A DNA stretch of 64,000 nucleotides, taken from Acanthaster planci. Lineage: Eukaryota > Echinodermata > Asteroidea > Valvatida > Acanthasteridae. Below are positions 12,501 to 23,305 of this stretch, in pieces. The notes beneath the pieces are model-generated. The model was not told where the DNA came from, made no database searches, and saw only the letters and a program-made list of their open reading frames with translations. Where the stretch lies: the NCBI RefSeq assembly GCF_001949145.1, contig NW_019091468.1, positions 846,174 through 910,173 of the forward strand, written 5' to 3'. The translations under genes were made by a program, and so were the position numbers. Every line of letters begins with the position of its first letter. The stretch's first letter is position 1.

Positions 12501-14452
12501 TTTTCAGCTACATGTATTTTTATCGTTGACCAATCTCATCCCTGCTTTAACTTAGTGCTCCTTCCAGGTTAGAAGTCAGTCTTTGCATTGCTGCATTGCT
12601 ATTCACATCTTCTTTTCTTTTGGTTTTTCATAAGCTCTGTTGCTTTGTGGGACCTTCGGTCGCTCAAGGAGCACGGCCACTGCAAGTCCATCTCCTCAGT
12701 ACCTCACGGCAAGAGCGTTTCCGCTGCATACTTTTCCCCGATTACCGGCAGCAAGGCTGTCACGACATCCTACGATGACAGGGTCAGGTAGGTGTTGCTG
12801 ATTGTTTTTTTTTTTTACCTAAAGATGCCTGACTGTTCTTTTTTCGGGGGCAATATTAGGCGATCCTGTAAAACCATGCCAAGAGAATATTTCAGAAGGT
12901 TTCATTTGAGAGAAATTTTGTTCTTCAAACTACACGAGGGATGAATCCTTGGTGTCTTGCGATCTCCTGGAGAAGAAGCTGAAATAAATGAGAAAAGCCG
13001 CCAAGAGGGGCGTCGAACCCCAGACTTCCGGACTAGTGCTGATATGTGAAGAAGACGGAATGGTTTGTCACAAAACACTCCGTAGCAGAGACTGAGGAAT
13101 AGGGAACCTGCCTACTCGGGACTGGATTGCTCAGACCAGTGTCAGGACTCTAGGACTGTATTCTGGAGGTGGCAGGTTCAAACCCTGCCCGAGTCAATTC
13201 GAACCAATTAATTATTATTTAGAGAACAGTTCATGCAGGGGTTGCACACATACTTTGCTGATTTCCATTTTCTTTGAAATGATGTCGTTCACCTTCATGC
13301 TGTGTGTTCATATCCTGAAGGATACTGGACGTGACGGAAAGCGGCAACATGGAAGTTGAGAAAGCCATCAGGTGAGATCGAGTGAATTTTCCTTGTCCCG
13401 TTCTTCTGTCTTGCTTGACCACTCTCTTACCAGTGAACGACAAATTTTTTCATGGTACTGATTTTTATTGACGGCCCTAAGTGACTTCTCTGTACTCCAA
13501 ATCCTTAGAGCTAATAGGCAGAAAATATCAGCGGATTGATGTGGTAATTGAAAATAGGCTGTGAACCAGTCAGCAGCAGCACACTTTAGGTGACATTTGA
13601 AGCTGGTAACCTCGCTTCACAAAGAACTGTTCTGCAGTGACGTAGCTCGGTTTTTATTAGTGGGCGGGCACAAAGGGGGCACCAGCATCTTACGGGGGGC
13701 ACCAGCTTCCAGTGGTGTCGTTTTTTGGGGGCAAGTTTTTGTTAGCCGTGTTCAATATCCATTTTTTTTTTTTAAGTAGGGGGCACCAGGAATTTGTGGG
13801 GGGTTTACGTCTCTCTCCCCCCGGCTATGCCCCTGACTGTTCTTTGCTGAGCCATTCCATGATACCATGCTTAGAACCAAAGTAATATTTTCTGCTCTCT
13901 GAAGTTTCATATTTAAAAGGGGGAAGTTTTCATCATTACTGTTTCTTAGGCACGACAACCACACCGGTCGCTGGCTGACAACCTTCCGCGCCGGCTGGCA
14001 CCCAAGACGGGAAGACGTGATCGTCGTCGGTAGCATGGAAAGACCCAGGAGAGTAAGTTTTGGGGCCAGGGGTGATATTTCTCGGCTTTTCAGCTGTTTT
14101 GAGCTTTTTTTGTTTGGGATTTCATTTTTTTTCTTTTTTTAGCTGTTTTCAGCTATTTTCATTGTTAGTCAATCTCACCCCGTGGGGCGTCTTGGGGGGA
14201 TATGTTTAGAGACCGATTCTCCCAACACAACACAGAAATAAAACCAGCTCTTAATTGCTCAGTTGTGGCTAATACTGTTTCATTTTTTGTGGTCACTTCC
14301 CCTAGATTCATCTATTTGATGACCAGGGCCGTCTGATTCACAGCCTAATGGACGAGGCGCTAGGGTCTGTCTGCTCCGTCAACGCATTCCACCCAACCAG
14401 GGACCTCATAGTTGGCGCCAACTCCAGCGGGCGCCTGCACGTATTCATGTAG
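3539..14452 (+). CDS. WDR76: WD repeat-containing protein 76 (13 exons, complete)
   Basis: WDR76 is a nuclear WD40 protein of the DDB2/Cmr1 type, linked to DNA damage sites and to CUL4-DDB1 ubiquitin ligase. Exons: 3539-3787, 6696-6926, 7500-7583, 7846-7913, 8456-8582, 8866-9177, 9885-10043, 11358-11491, 11976-12077, 12635-12787, 13321-13371, 13950-14052, 14306-14452. All have AG/GT borders and matching phases, and the sum is 639 residues plus TAG. Family hallmarks are SAYEKKRLQNIQENAKFFAS (exon 3), DPEGVALPDAP (exon 5), PVSCLQFAP and SYDGTLRCGDF (exon 7), HTGRWLTTFRAGWHP (exon 12) and NSSGRLHVFM at the end. Residues 1 to about 326 are basic and acidic and disordered; the WD40 propeller runs from about 327 to 639. 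An in-frame ATG at 3500 would add 13 residues. The first two exons are less conserved, so the exact start is the weakest part. Confidence 0.93.
4872..4937. repeat. Dispersed repeat fragment shared with 17691-17752
   Basis: About 65 bp containing GGGTTTGGGCACGGGGTGTC and then GTCCGTATATGGGAACTCTT. A closely similar stretch sits inside the transposon-like element at 17.4-17.9 kb (17691-17752). It is probably a relic of the same mobile family, in WDR76 intron 1. Confidence 0.5.
5082..5464. repeat. 32-bp minisatellite, about 12 copies
   Basis: A tandem array in WDR76 intron 1. The unit is 32 bp, starting GTACACTTGGCACTTGTCTT and ending GATGGTGGACAG, with a few substitutions between copies (GTACAC, GTTCAC or GTGCAC at the start; GGC or AGC). 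Because 32 is not a multiple of three, each strand frame cycles through the same peptides, which explains the long cysteine-, histidine- and serine-rich open frames on the minus strand. They are not genes. Confidence 0.95.
5889..6010. repeat. Inverted-repeat element, family B, copy 1
   Basis: About 120 bp forming a hairpin: the left arm runs AGAGGCTTTGCGTGGTAGCC then ATCTTGCAGG, and the right arm is its imperfect complement (CCTGCAAGATGGCAGCCGTG then CAAACC). The loop has TTCCACAGGG and CCCTGTGGAA. Three more copies lie at 19971-20091, 39980-40106 and 48008-48126. No coding capacity; it has the form of a MITE. Confidence 0.75.
6931..7128. repeat. 99-bp tandem duplication, 2 copies
   Basis: Copy 1 is 6931-7029 and copy 2 is 7030-7128, differing at a handful of positions. 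Both contain GGACTGATGGCTAACA and end in an acceptor-like GTGTTTGCTGCAG or GTGTTTACTGCAG. The array starts 4 bp inside intron 2 of WDR76, right after the exon 2 donor. Ninety-nine is a multiple of three and no stop occurs until 7142 in the frame of exon 2. Confidence 0.9.
10270..10595. repeat. About 106-bp tandem repeat, 3 copies plus a remnant
   Basis: Units begin GTCATGGAA near 10270, 10370, 10476 and 10582. Each contains GTTGTCCTGGAAAGACATGG or a variant, and GGAATCGTGTTGTTAG. It lies in the intron between WDR76 exons 7 and 8. Short GAAAAGTCATGG words inside the unit suggest it grew from smaller repeats. Confidence 0.85.
12384..12544. repeat. Inverted-terminus element, family E, copy 1
   Basis: Starts CAGGGATGAGA and ends TCTCATCCCTG, an 11-bp terminal inverted repeat, with a T-rich interior repeating TTCAGCT. 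It is in the intron before WDR76 exon 10. A second copy with CAGGGGTGATA...TCTCACCCCG ends is at 14067-14182. Confidence 0.6.
13113..13195 (+). pseudogene. tRNA-like pseudogene or SINE head
   Basis: A polymerase III B-box-like GGTTCAAACCC sits at 13175-13185 inside a perfect 5-bp T-stem (GCAGG/CCTGC). TACTCGG at the left pairs with CCGAGTC at the right over six of seven positions, and CTGG/CCAG could form the D-stem. The anticodon stem does not fold, so this is a decayed tRNA or tRNA-derived repeat, not a working gene. It lies in the intron before WDR76 exon 11. Confidence 0.35.
13660..13845. repeat. G-rich dispersed repeat remnant
   Basis: Repeated GGGGGCACCAG words (three copies) followed by CCCCCGGCTATGCCCCTGAC. 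This type of G-rich phrase is common in marine invertebrate genomes as decayed mobile-element termini. No coding capacity; lies in a WDR76 intron. Confidence 0.35.
14067..14182. repeat. Inverted-terminus element, family E, copy 2
   Basis: Ends CAGGGGTGATA and CAATCTCACCCCG, with a T-rich, TTCAGCT-repeating interior like the copy at 12384-12544. It begins 14 bp inside the last WDR76 intron. Confidence 0.5.
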
Positions 14453-14568
14453 CAAGTTGCCAGAGAAGATGCTGGCAGTAGCAGTAACTCTTAAGGTTTC
14501 ATTCGAAAAAGGCGATCCTGTGACGGGGTCTGTGACAGTCATTTCTGTGATGGTTTCCTCTGCCTTCT

Positions 14569-14759
14569 CAGATGTGAGATGGCCCACCTCGCCAATTTAA
14601 TCTCAGCTTTTTTGCTGGTATTGCCACTTTGAAAAACAAGTCAAAGAAACCGTAAACAGAAATCAGATGTGAGATGACCCACCTCGCCAATTTAATCTCA
14701 GCTTTTTAGCTGGTATTGCCACTTCGAAAAACAAATCAAAGAAACGGTAAACAGAAATC
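14569..14759. repeat. 95-bp tandem duplication in the WDR76 3' UTR
   Basis: Copies at 14569-14663 and 14664-14759 share CAGATGTGAGATG, CACCTCGCCAATTTAATCTC and GTAAACAGAAATC with only a few changes. They start 117 bp after the WDR76 stop codon, upstream of the likely polyadenylation signal. Confidence 0.9.
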
Positions 14760-14985
14760 TGCGCCAGATGTGGTATATTTCATCTTCAGATTACTCTTAT
14801 TACTAAAGAGGTCTGCTCTGTTCAGTATTTATTTAATCATGGATTGAGAGTAAATGTGCTGCGAGAGTGCACACGTCCCGATAAGTCTCATTTTAGGATC
14901 AGGTGGCACGTTAGCAATTAACCCCAATCACAAGTCAGCCATATTGAATAGAAAAGGGTTAACACTTTGATTTGGGTTACCTAAG

Positions 14986-14991
14986 AATAAA
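14986..14991 (+). terminator. Likely WDR76 polyadenylation signal
   Basis: AATAAA about 530 bp after the stop codon, the first canonical signal on this strand after the coding region. The cleavage site is not determined. Confidence 0.45.
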
Positions 14992-17900
14992 AAGGAAAGC
15001 GATGAAAACAAAGTTCATCGCAGACTTTGTTTACGATGATGAGTAATTCAAAGAACCAATCTAAAATGTTTTAAGCAACATTGGAAAAAAAAATGAGGCG
15101 CGCAACCCCAAATAGTCTGGTACCACCCCATTTGACAAAGTTTATTGTATGAGATAGATTCGAGGAACATGATAAAAAATGGCTCCTCTATGAAAAATGT
15201 CTATTCTCATGTGCTTGTGCACAGTTTGAGTTTTATTTGCCAGCTCGTCTTGTTATGTATTCTGAAGAAATTACCTGGTTTTGTCGTCCAAAAATGTCTT
15301 CCTGCTCCTTCGTTTTAACTGGACAGATCTGCAAATGTGCTCTACCAATTTTCTATCCCGACGCTAGGCTTGTTAACTTAGATTAGCATCTTGACTTGAA
15401 ATCTTTAAGACTAACAAAATGTGTATTGAACTATTTAAAATACAGGTGCTGTTTCAATTCATGTGCTTTGGACTATATTTATTCAATGGTGACGGATCAG
15501 ACAAATTATTCTGTGCGTCTTGTGAAGAACCTGTGGTAATTCCCAGGTGCTCAGCTAGGGACGAGAGTTTAGGGCCAGAGTTGATGATTTCTTACTCGTT
15601 AATTAGCTCGATTTTCTCTGATGATTGCATGTCGTGCAAGGTTTTGCACAGAGAGTTCAAAGTTGGCATTAAAAAGAACTTGTTTTATTTTGTACGTGGG
15701 ATGTATGAGTTTCCAGTTCTTTGGTGGTGATTTTGTTATGCTTTCTTAATGAACCAGCCTGTATTCCGTTTTTGTGGGCGCTAAGACAATTTTGTCGGGG
15801 GGGGTCTGAAGCCCCAAGAACCGCACGTTCGAAAGCTTGCATGTCGAGCAGCTGCAGAACTTTTCTCCAATCAAAACGCAGAAACAGAGATATAATGTTG
15901 AACTAGACGACAGGAAATTACATTTGTACACAGGCCCGTCCTATTTCCCCATTTTGTATTTGAGAGATGAACAGCGAAATTTCCTGGAAACACTTATAAA
16001 TATTTTATTGATTTAGCTGTGAAAGTGACACTCCTTGCGTGGTCACCGGTTTGTTTTAAGGATGGAAATTCTGAAAGGCAGCATCTGCTTTGGTGTTTAA
16101 TTTTGTTTTTAAATGTGGATGCCATCAAAACTAGAAGTTCAATGGGTATCGCGAAAGTGTCACCCTTGACATTTGCGGAAACTCAGGCATGTGTTTCCAA
16201 CACAAGGACAATTGTAACTATAGTGTATGGGTCAATACGGAGCATGTCAGACCCATTTGCTTAGGGCTGTATTATTGATTTGTGACAAGTGTGTCTTCGG
16301 TAAGCCTACACAGGCTGGGGTGAAGTCATGCTTTGGACTTTGCAGCGTACATGATATTGCAAGTCTTCAGACTTCTGTAGTTTAACATACAGAAAAGTCC
16401 GAATAGAATACTGGGCAGAATAAAAGAGAAACATCATTGAGCCATAATTTCACATAAATATGGGCGAGTCGGAGAAACTCAAGGTGGCTTTCTTAAAATG
16501 GTGATTACACCTCTCACGTACACGATGCCGTTTAAGTTGATAACAATTTAATTACTGCTCACAGAAGAAAGCCAGCCCAACTTTAATGTCAGACTCGAGA
16601 TTTTAGCGGGAATTATGCTTGGCGTTAACATGTCATCGAGTGGGTCAGAATAACTTCAGGTGTTGGGAGGCGCACACTGAGAAAATAACAAAGGCCGGGA
16701 AACACAAAAGGGTTCTTTTCACTAATCGAAGTTTGTGTTGACACTCATGCAGCCGACTTCAACGTTATGTACACGGCATAGTAAATGTGTGTTGAGCTGG
16801 GGAAAAGGTCTCCGATTGTCACCAAGGTTGAACCTGTGCGTCGACTTTCAGGAGACATCTATCATGCGTGTCCACTTTTTGTCATGAGTACACCGCACTG
16901 ACAATGTACATGTAGATTCTCCGACAGCAGTTTGTTGTTGATGGCGGGAATACTATGAGTTTCTGTGCGGGTTTTGGCTACTTTCCCCCCGTCACAGTTT
17001 TCCCTACGTCGGCGTGGATGTGATGCCAGGGCTACCGTTCGAAGCTCGCAGAAGACCCATGCTGGGCTCAGCTGCGCACGCCGCATTAAGTGACAGCTCT
17101 TAGTCTATAGTAGTGTGACACCGTGGGATAATCTCTGACAGGAAAAAGAAGGCGATTTGGGTCCACCAAAATACTGCAGTTTGACCGATAACAGGTAGGC
17201 CCTCAATCACTGAGAACTGTAAAATCGACACTGTGAAATATTTTACTGAGTCTATTCATTTTGAGTACATAGTAGGTGACATGATAATTTCCAGTGTGGC
17301 AGCAGAATTTTCACGTCAGATATTATAGTCTCTGTAAAACTCTTTAAAACTTGCAAGCACGTATGCTTTGGTCCTGTGGGCTCTACTTCCATGGATGGAT
17401 CCAGGAATTTTTCCTGGAGGGGTCAGGCTCGGTCGATTATTTTTGAAAAGTTCGATTGCTGGCCGGGGAACAGGCGGATAAATGCATTACATTGTTACCA
17501 ATGCACTCACTAGGATGCAGCCAGTCCCCTATAAATAAATGTACACCGTGTACAAATAATGGCACATGATGGCATCTTTTGGTAAGGAGTTCCATGTCAG
17601 ACACCTGTCCCTTGCCACCAGCACGTGATGTGTCGGAAAAAGCAGCTTTAGCAGTGAAAATATCCCGGCCGGAAGGACGAGAGAATTTTCAGATTAGTCT
17701 CATAGAGTTTGGGCAAGGGGTGTCAAGTGATGTCCGGATATGGAACTCTTTCCCACTGTTTAAATTAATACTACAATTATTTTTGTTTCATTTTTCGAGG
17801 GGTGTGTGTCAGAGCGGGGGGGGGGTGACCCCTTAACTCCCCGCCCCCTCGGATCCGCACATGACTACCTCTTTTCAGATTCTGTCGGTGTTAGGCAAGC

Positions 17901-18686
17901 CATGTCAGACAATAGAGTCTAGGCTGAAGTTTGAAGTTATTCAGTTCAGTTTAGTGCAAGCAATGTTTCGAAGGCTACGCGTTAAGTTTCCTTTTCAGTG
18001 ACAGATCGCTTGAGACAGTAGCGGCTTTCATGCGGACGCATCATCCAGGGTCTTTTCTCTGCGCTCTGATTTTCTGCTTTAAAAAAAAACTGGCCTGGAC
18101 AGATTCACTTAAGAATTTAAATGATCTTAAACATGTTTGGTCCTAATAACAATCAAATGAATGTTAAATAACACTGCCCGAGGCAATGCGAGCAGAGTAG
18201 CGCCCTCTTTGATTAATTGATGCTTTAGTCGAACGGCCACTGATAATCACGCGTTTTTTAATATAGATCTCCCACCAAACAAATCAAGACGATGAATCGT
18301 AGACCCACCAAACAAACTAACCACAGCCATGAAAAAAAATGCTACAATCATTTTTCCCCCTTTTCCATCCAATTTTTGTGCCTAAAGTCCTTCTGTCGTA
18401 TGAAACAAGTTCTGTACCCCGAAAGTCATGATAATGGGGCGGGGTTAAGTGGGGAGGGTTTAATCCACTCTTTTGTAATTAGAAGATAGGCCTAATTTTT
18501 GCTTCATTTTTGGGTACGTTATTTTCAAATGAATGTTATTCAGCCACAGGAGGCATAAAACTTCCCAAATATTATGGCCATGTGATTAAAAAAAAGGCAA
18601 TCAAGTAATAAGAACTTCGACTCGGCGAATTGTTTCACGACTCGTCCCGTGTATCTTTTGCTAGCTACAACACAGACAGTGTCGGC
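14992..18686. other. Intergenic DNA between WDR76 and RASEF, first part
   Basis: No supportable gene on either strand; open frames are short, cross repeat DNA and lack exon-like borders. The only structure I can define is the transposon-like fragment at 17.39-17.87 kb. Confidence 0.5.
17392..17866. mobile_element. Transposon-like fragment with GGATCC termini
   Basis: The left end reads ATGGATCCAGGAATTTTTCC then TGGAGGGGTC. The right end reads GACCCCTTAACTCCCCGCCC then CCTCGGATCCGCAC, whose complement starts GTGCGGATCCGAGGGGGCGG. The two ends form a loose inverted repeat about 470 bp apart. GGGGCGGATCCAGTA at 33175 and GTGATCCTAGGGGGAGAGGG at 28664 look like further stray ends. No transposase is visible, so this is a non-autonomous or decayed element. 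Confidence 0.4.
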
Positions 18687-18830
18687 ATGGCTGCCGTGCG
18701 ATTAATGGCGTCTTTTATGATGTTGTTGTGTACACACGTGTTCCTCTTGTCGCTCTTGGCGGAGGTGGCGATCACAGGTGTTCCTCTCAAACGAGTACAT
18801 GTACATCATTGCCGTGCTGTGCTGATGTGA
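18687..18830 (+). CDS. Possible signal-peptide ORF or first exon
   Basis: ATG in a fair context (GGCATGG) opens MAAVRLMASFMMLLC, followed by a hydrophobic stretch (VFLLSLLAEVAIT), typical in form of a secretory signal peptide. Unspliced it gives 47 residues ending at TGA. A weak donor-like CAG|GTGTTC inside would make it a first exon. I cannot find partner exons and do not recognise a family. Confidence 0.2.
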   Translation: MAAVRLMASFMMLLCTHVFLLSLLAEVAITGVPLKRVHVHHCRAVLM

Positions 18831-20680
18831 TCCGCATTGTGTCTGGTGTATGAATTCTGATGGTTTTAGGTTGGATTAAAAAAAAAAGGAGACCGATAGA
18901 GTTGTGTCAATTTGTCACCCTCCTGTAACATCATCCGAGTGCAACTCTGGAAGCATAAGGCCACGCGATGCTCCATTCAGATCCACATCGACTGACATTC
19001 CTCTGGAATGTTGCCTGAATATGGATAACAACCCCGAGACGCTTGTTTTCATTTATCGATATTGATCCCGAAACAGGGCCTGCGTGGGGAAGAATGCTCC
19101 CCGCGGTACGAACACCCCCTCTAGTGGGAGTCGAGATTGCCTTAGGCTGGTCTCAGACATGGCATCTCTGTCGATTTTTTGCCCTAAAGAATGGGGGGTT
19201 GTTAGGGCCTAGAAAGGTCGATGCCTGGCGCCCAATGTGAATTACTGGTGTGAATGGTAGACAGTAGTGGTCTTTCCTATGTGGATGCAATAGTATTTTC
19301 TTGTGGGCAAAATGCGATAAGGTAAGCAATCTTTTTTAATTTGATGGAACTGTTTCTCCCTATCGAGGGTCATAAAATGCCATAAATGATAACATGTACG
19401 ATAAAGTGCCATGTTATGACTCATAGTATGGAACTTTATCCTACAGCGTGATCGTTTGCAGACAAAACAGACGTGTATAGGGGCCCATAATGGAGGAACG
19501 GAGGCTTAAGTTCACCATACAGCTACAACCCACTAAGGGTGGTCGTTAATAGAATGGGTAGACATGGCGTTCAAGAATAGAATTCACGCTGTACAGTTGT
19601 AGTTTTGTTTGACAGTGCAGAGTGGTGGTAATATAAGTACCCATAACTTCCTCAAGGTCAGCCATTTATGGTCGTTCACAGAGAAGAAAATTTTGTATGG
19701 ATGTATGAAGCACAGCGGAACCCATGTTTAAGCATTTTGTTTGTCCTTCAAGGTGCAATATTTATGCTTTATTTGTTTTTCGTACCCCCGATCTGTCTCC
19801 CAAATGTTCTCAGGGTAATTCCCCTTCTTGGGGGCGCTCCACTTTTTTTCTCTACCGAGACCGATGTTTCCGTTGTTTTCTTCTGACGTAATCAGCTTTC
19901 AGCACTAGTACCGCGGCCCTTCCTGCAGGCTGCAAAATACAGTCACGTCTTAAACTCTACCTCTGATATGGAAGGTTTGCATGGCGGCCATCTTGTAGGC
20001 CAGTGCTTCTGCTGCACGGGTGATGCACAAAGAAGGTTTCCCTATGCAACAAAAGAACTGCCCTGTCAGATGGCCACCATGCAAAGCCTCTGCAATCGTA
20101 CATCCTAGTCCCCTCCAACTCAACGGGGAGATCTTAAGCTATTTTTGGGGTAAATTCTGGCCCCCTCCCCCACGACAAATCCTGGACGCAACACTCCGCG
20201 TCCTGATGTTAGTACCAGCAGGGGGGCAAACTTTCAAGGGCCTGCTTACGTCAATTCACGCTGTGCCACTGGCTCCACGGATCGAACTGCGGGAAGACAA
20301 ATACACGTAACACTTAACGAAACCAGGGCACGGTCACAGTGTGTATGGTGATGTAATGAAATATCTCTGTAATTACAACCTGTGGATGAACTCGCAAACT
20401 TCCCCCCTTGTGTCATCATCGCACACAGCGGTAAATTCAAACGCTCCATAAATAGGCATTTTTTAAGTGGTCCTTATTACCCGGCATTGTCCAAGCAGCT
20501 TCCTGCAATCATTCGACGGGTTTTTGCGCGTAAATCACATTTTCTCCCCAGCGGTTTGCCAAATTAAATTAATCAGCACGCGGTCGGGAACATTTGTTTA
20601 ACAACGCTAACCGGCGGATTTGCAGACAATTGGCGGTGTTTGGTCGACTAAAGCGACCGGTTGCTCGTTAATTACCTCGG
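18831..20680. other. Intergenic DNA, second part
   Basis: No supportable gene. It contains the family B element at 19971-20091. Otherwise AT-rich sequence with scattered GC-rich stretches and no exon-like open frames with good splice borders. Confidence 0.5.
19971..20091. repeat. Inverted-repeat element, family B, copy 2
   Basis: Starts GGAAGGTTTGCATGGCGGCC then ATCTTGTAGG and ends with the imperfect complement TCAGATGGCCACCATGCAAA then GCCTC. About 120 bp, same arms as the copies at 5889, 39980 and 48008, with a diverged loop. Confidence 0.7.
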
Positions 20681-20693
20681 GGGATCGATCGAA

Positions 20694-20730
20694 GTATATA
20701 ACGGTGTTATTGGCAGTGGTTCAAAGCAGG
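20694..20730 (+). promoter_or_regulatory. Candidate TATA promoter
   Basis: GTATATAACGG at about 20694 is preceded by homeodomain-like AATTAAATTAATCAG (about 20562-20576) and GTTAATTACC, with a less AT-rich stretch after it. It is 2.6 kb upstream of RASEF exon EF-A1, whose 5' end looks like a splice acceptor, so an untranslated leader exon from here is possible. I could not find its donor. Confidence 0.25.
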
Positions 20731-21115
20731 AGACAAGACGACGCTTCCAGTACCGCAACGAGAGTGTAGGCCTACGCAGCGGTGGCAGCTTTCGGTATCG
20801 CGAGGGCAAATTCAAAAGCGGCCGCAGCTTCGGGCTCATTCAATATGACATTGGGGAGAAAAAATTCAAATGCTTTACCCACGGTCCCAGCATTCTTTGC
20901 TTTTGTTTGCACGTGTTGGTTTTTCAGGATTTGGGTTCTAACCTGAGACAAATAAACATACCGATAACTTTCTTTCCTACTCACGTATGATTAAAAAAAA
21001 ACCAAATCCGTGGGGGGGGGCAAGTACCCCCCGCTGGATATACCAAGTGGGCCTACGTGACTGTGTGCAGTGTAGGTTTGCCTTCACGACAGGTCAGGAC
21101 AACGACGGGCTACAA

Positions 21116-21268
21116 TACGGGCGATTCACGATAGTGCGCCACCAAGGGTTTGCAACGCGTTGACCAATCACAGTGTGCGAAATCTAAAGGGTCGACAGAT
21201 TTCGCGCATTGCGATTGGTCAACGTGTTGCAAACTCTTGGTGGCGCACTATTGTGAAACGGCCGTACT
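21116..21268. repeat. Inverted-repeat element, family A, copy 1 (complete)
   Basis: A near-perfect hairpin of about 150 bp. The left arm starts TACGGGCGATTCACGATAGT then GCGCCACCAAGGGTTTGCAA; the right arm is its complement, ending GCACTATTGTGAAACGGCCG then TA. Each arm carries a CCAAT box (GACCAATCA / GATTGGTC). TA at both edges may be the target duplication. No coding capacity, so a MITE. Other copies are at 57442, 57805 and 58752. Confidence 0.85.
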
Positions 21269-21474
21269 GTCCGTGGGAACATTTCGACGAGATGACGATG
21301 GGAGAGGAGGGTGTGGCCGGTGAAAAAAAAAGCCTAAAAGTGTTTTTTTTCCCGTAATATATTCCCTTATTCACGTGATTTTTGTTAAACTCTTGCCGCT
21401 CGTAGAATGTATTTTCTCCGCACAGAGCTTCTCCAAGTCTGTATGAACCTATACGCGATGCCTTTCATCCAGGT

Positions 21475-21494
21475 TTTTTTTTTTTTTTTTTTTT
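21475..21494. repeat. Poly-T tract
   Basis: A run of about 19 T. Could be the tail of a reverse-transcribed insertion on the minus strand, but no body is recognisable next to it. Confidence 0.6.
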
Positions 21495-23305
21495 ACACTG
21501 AGAGACAGATGCCTTGAATCTGGTGCGTGCTGATGTGTTTTATTTCTCCATGATTATACAGACCAGGCCTTGTTATAATCATAAGTCTAACATATTTGTG
21601 ACGTACACAAGCAGTGTATAAATTGCCTGTAATGAATCAGATGAAGACCGCTTCATATACCTGGCGCGAAAGCGAATTAACATGAACGCGATCTGTGACG
21701 TCAGGTCGAGTATACATGCTGCGAATTTGCACACGAGATACATTTCACCGAAAAGTGATTTTTCCGAAGTCTGCTTGCAGCCATTTTTCAAGTGGCAACT
21801 ACCCAACTTTCTTGGGCGTGAGGATCATTTTTCAACCGTATTGTTTTAGCCATTCTCAGATGAAAGCCCAAAGCCCCAGGGAGTTAATCCTGGCAAAAAT
21901 TCACGCACAATCTCACGTATTTGTGGGCCATACAATTTCCTTTTTCAAAAGATACTGTTGGGGGGGGGGACTTTTAATGCTAATGAGCTGGCCAGAAATT
22001 CTCGCTTGAATTCGTAGACTGCGCCCCTGAGTCAGTCTTTGTGGCGGCCTTTCCTATACCTCCATGTTTTCAGCCCCCTGTTTGTAGAGCCGATGGATCG
22101 TCACCGAAACACACCCACGAGGAGATTAACCTTTTACCCACCAGTTGTAATTCGTCCTTACACGTGTGGAAAATGTACTTACTAGTCAGACCATCTGCTA
22201 AGATAAAATACATATTCGCCCTTCACAGGATGGCCTCGGAAACGAAGGACAATATCCTTGTTGTTTTGTAGTGTCTGATGAGTGTTCAATTGGATCTCTG
22301 TGAGGGTGGATGATTCAAGCGTATGGCCACCGTCCGCGTTTCCATCTTGAACCGTGTGAAGGCCGAGCCCAGGGCGGTTATGCACAGGGACCGCGTACCA
22401 GCATTTTTGCCACCGGAGAATCCTCGTCATTGACGTGGGTTTTAGTGCTGACGCTTATGCCCTCAATTTTCGTAGAAAGGAATGAATGTAAATAATGTGT
22501 GTCGATGACCTCCAACGCATAATCAGACGGGTATTGAAAATGCACACGTGCAGGCCTTACGTTCTATCTGGGTGGTAATTACACACGTTTGTCACGACAG
22601 GAATGGGGGCGGGTTCGAATGTACAATTTGAGGGTGAAGTTGAGGAGAAACATGTATCGAATGCATGTATAATGACGGGTGTGGATATGCATTCTGACTT
22701 TACCTGATCATCTGAAAGCTGAATTTATGTGATCGTTTTGTTTGATATTGCACGTATTCATAAAGTCTGCACGGTTTTAGGACAGACAATTAGCCTCAGA
22801 CTAGATGACAAATTTGTGTTTTTTCATATCCTGTGAAGGATAACTCACAGCTATCTTGGGCCGCATACGACAAAGTGTAGGAATTGAAATACACTGGAAA
22901 TTATTTTGGACAAGTTTTCATGGAGCCTCGTCGCGTAGCTGACTATAGGGGAAGGATCGCGCAACCCTTCCCAAACCTCCCCTCAAGACAAACAAGGAAT
23001 CTTACTGTGATTGATCTGTTGCTTAGAAACGTTATTGCCACTGTTGACCTACTTCAACTTGTTTGTCCATTAGGACATAATTTGCATTGGTTTGAGTTTC
23101 TGTGAGTGAAGATTGTCACCTTCCCTTGTCGAAGTTTCCCTAAAATTTAGCGTCTCAGACTCCTCGTATAAAACTTGGCACGCCCGTAAACTGCTCCTTA
23201 CCATCGACAAACAGTTTCAAACGCATTAATCTTCTGCATTAAAGCCAAGATCGCACGGTTCCGTATAGAATCACGTTTCCCACCTTTTCTTACTTCGATC
23301 CGCAG

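Larger units (their letters stand above)
8866..14452 (+). other. WDR76: WDR76 exons 6-13: WD40 propeller
   Basis: Exon 6 brings the first blade (LSVAVHPSASKIITCAGDKW then GVWDV). Exon 7 covers the second blade, exons 8 and 9 the next (KTVHIHPTKPQYFVTASNDR). Exon 10 contains VALWDLRSL, a WDxR box of the kind used by DDB1-CUL4 receptors. Exons 11-13 complete the propeller and place the stop at 14450-14452. Exons are GC-rich compared with the introns, as in the RASEF gene to the right. Confidence 0.9.
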
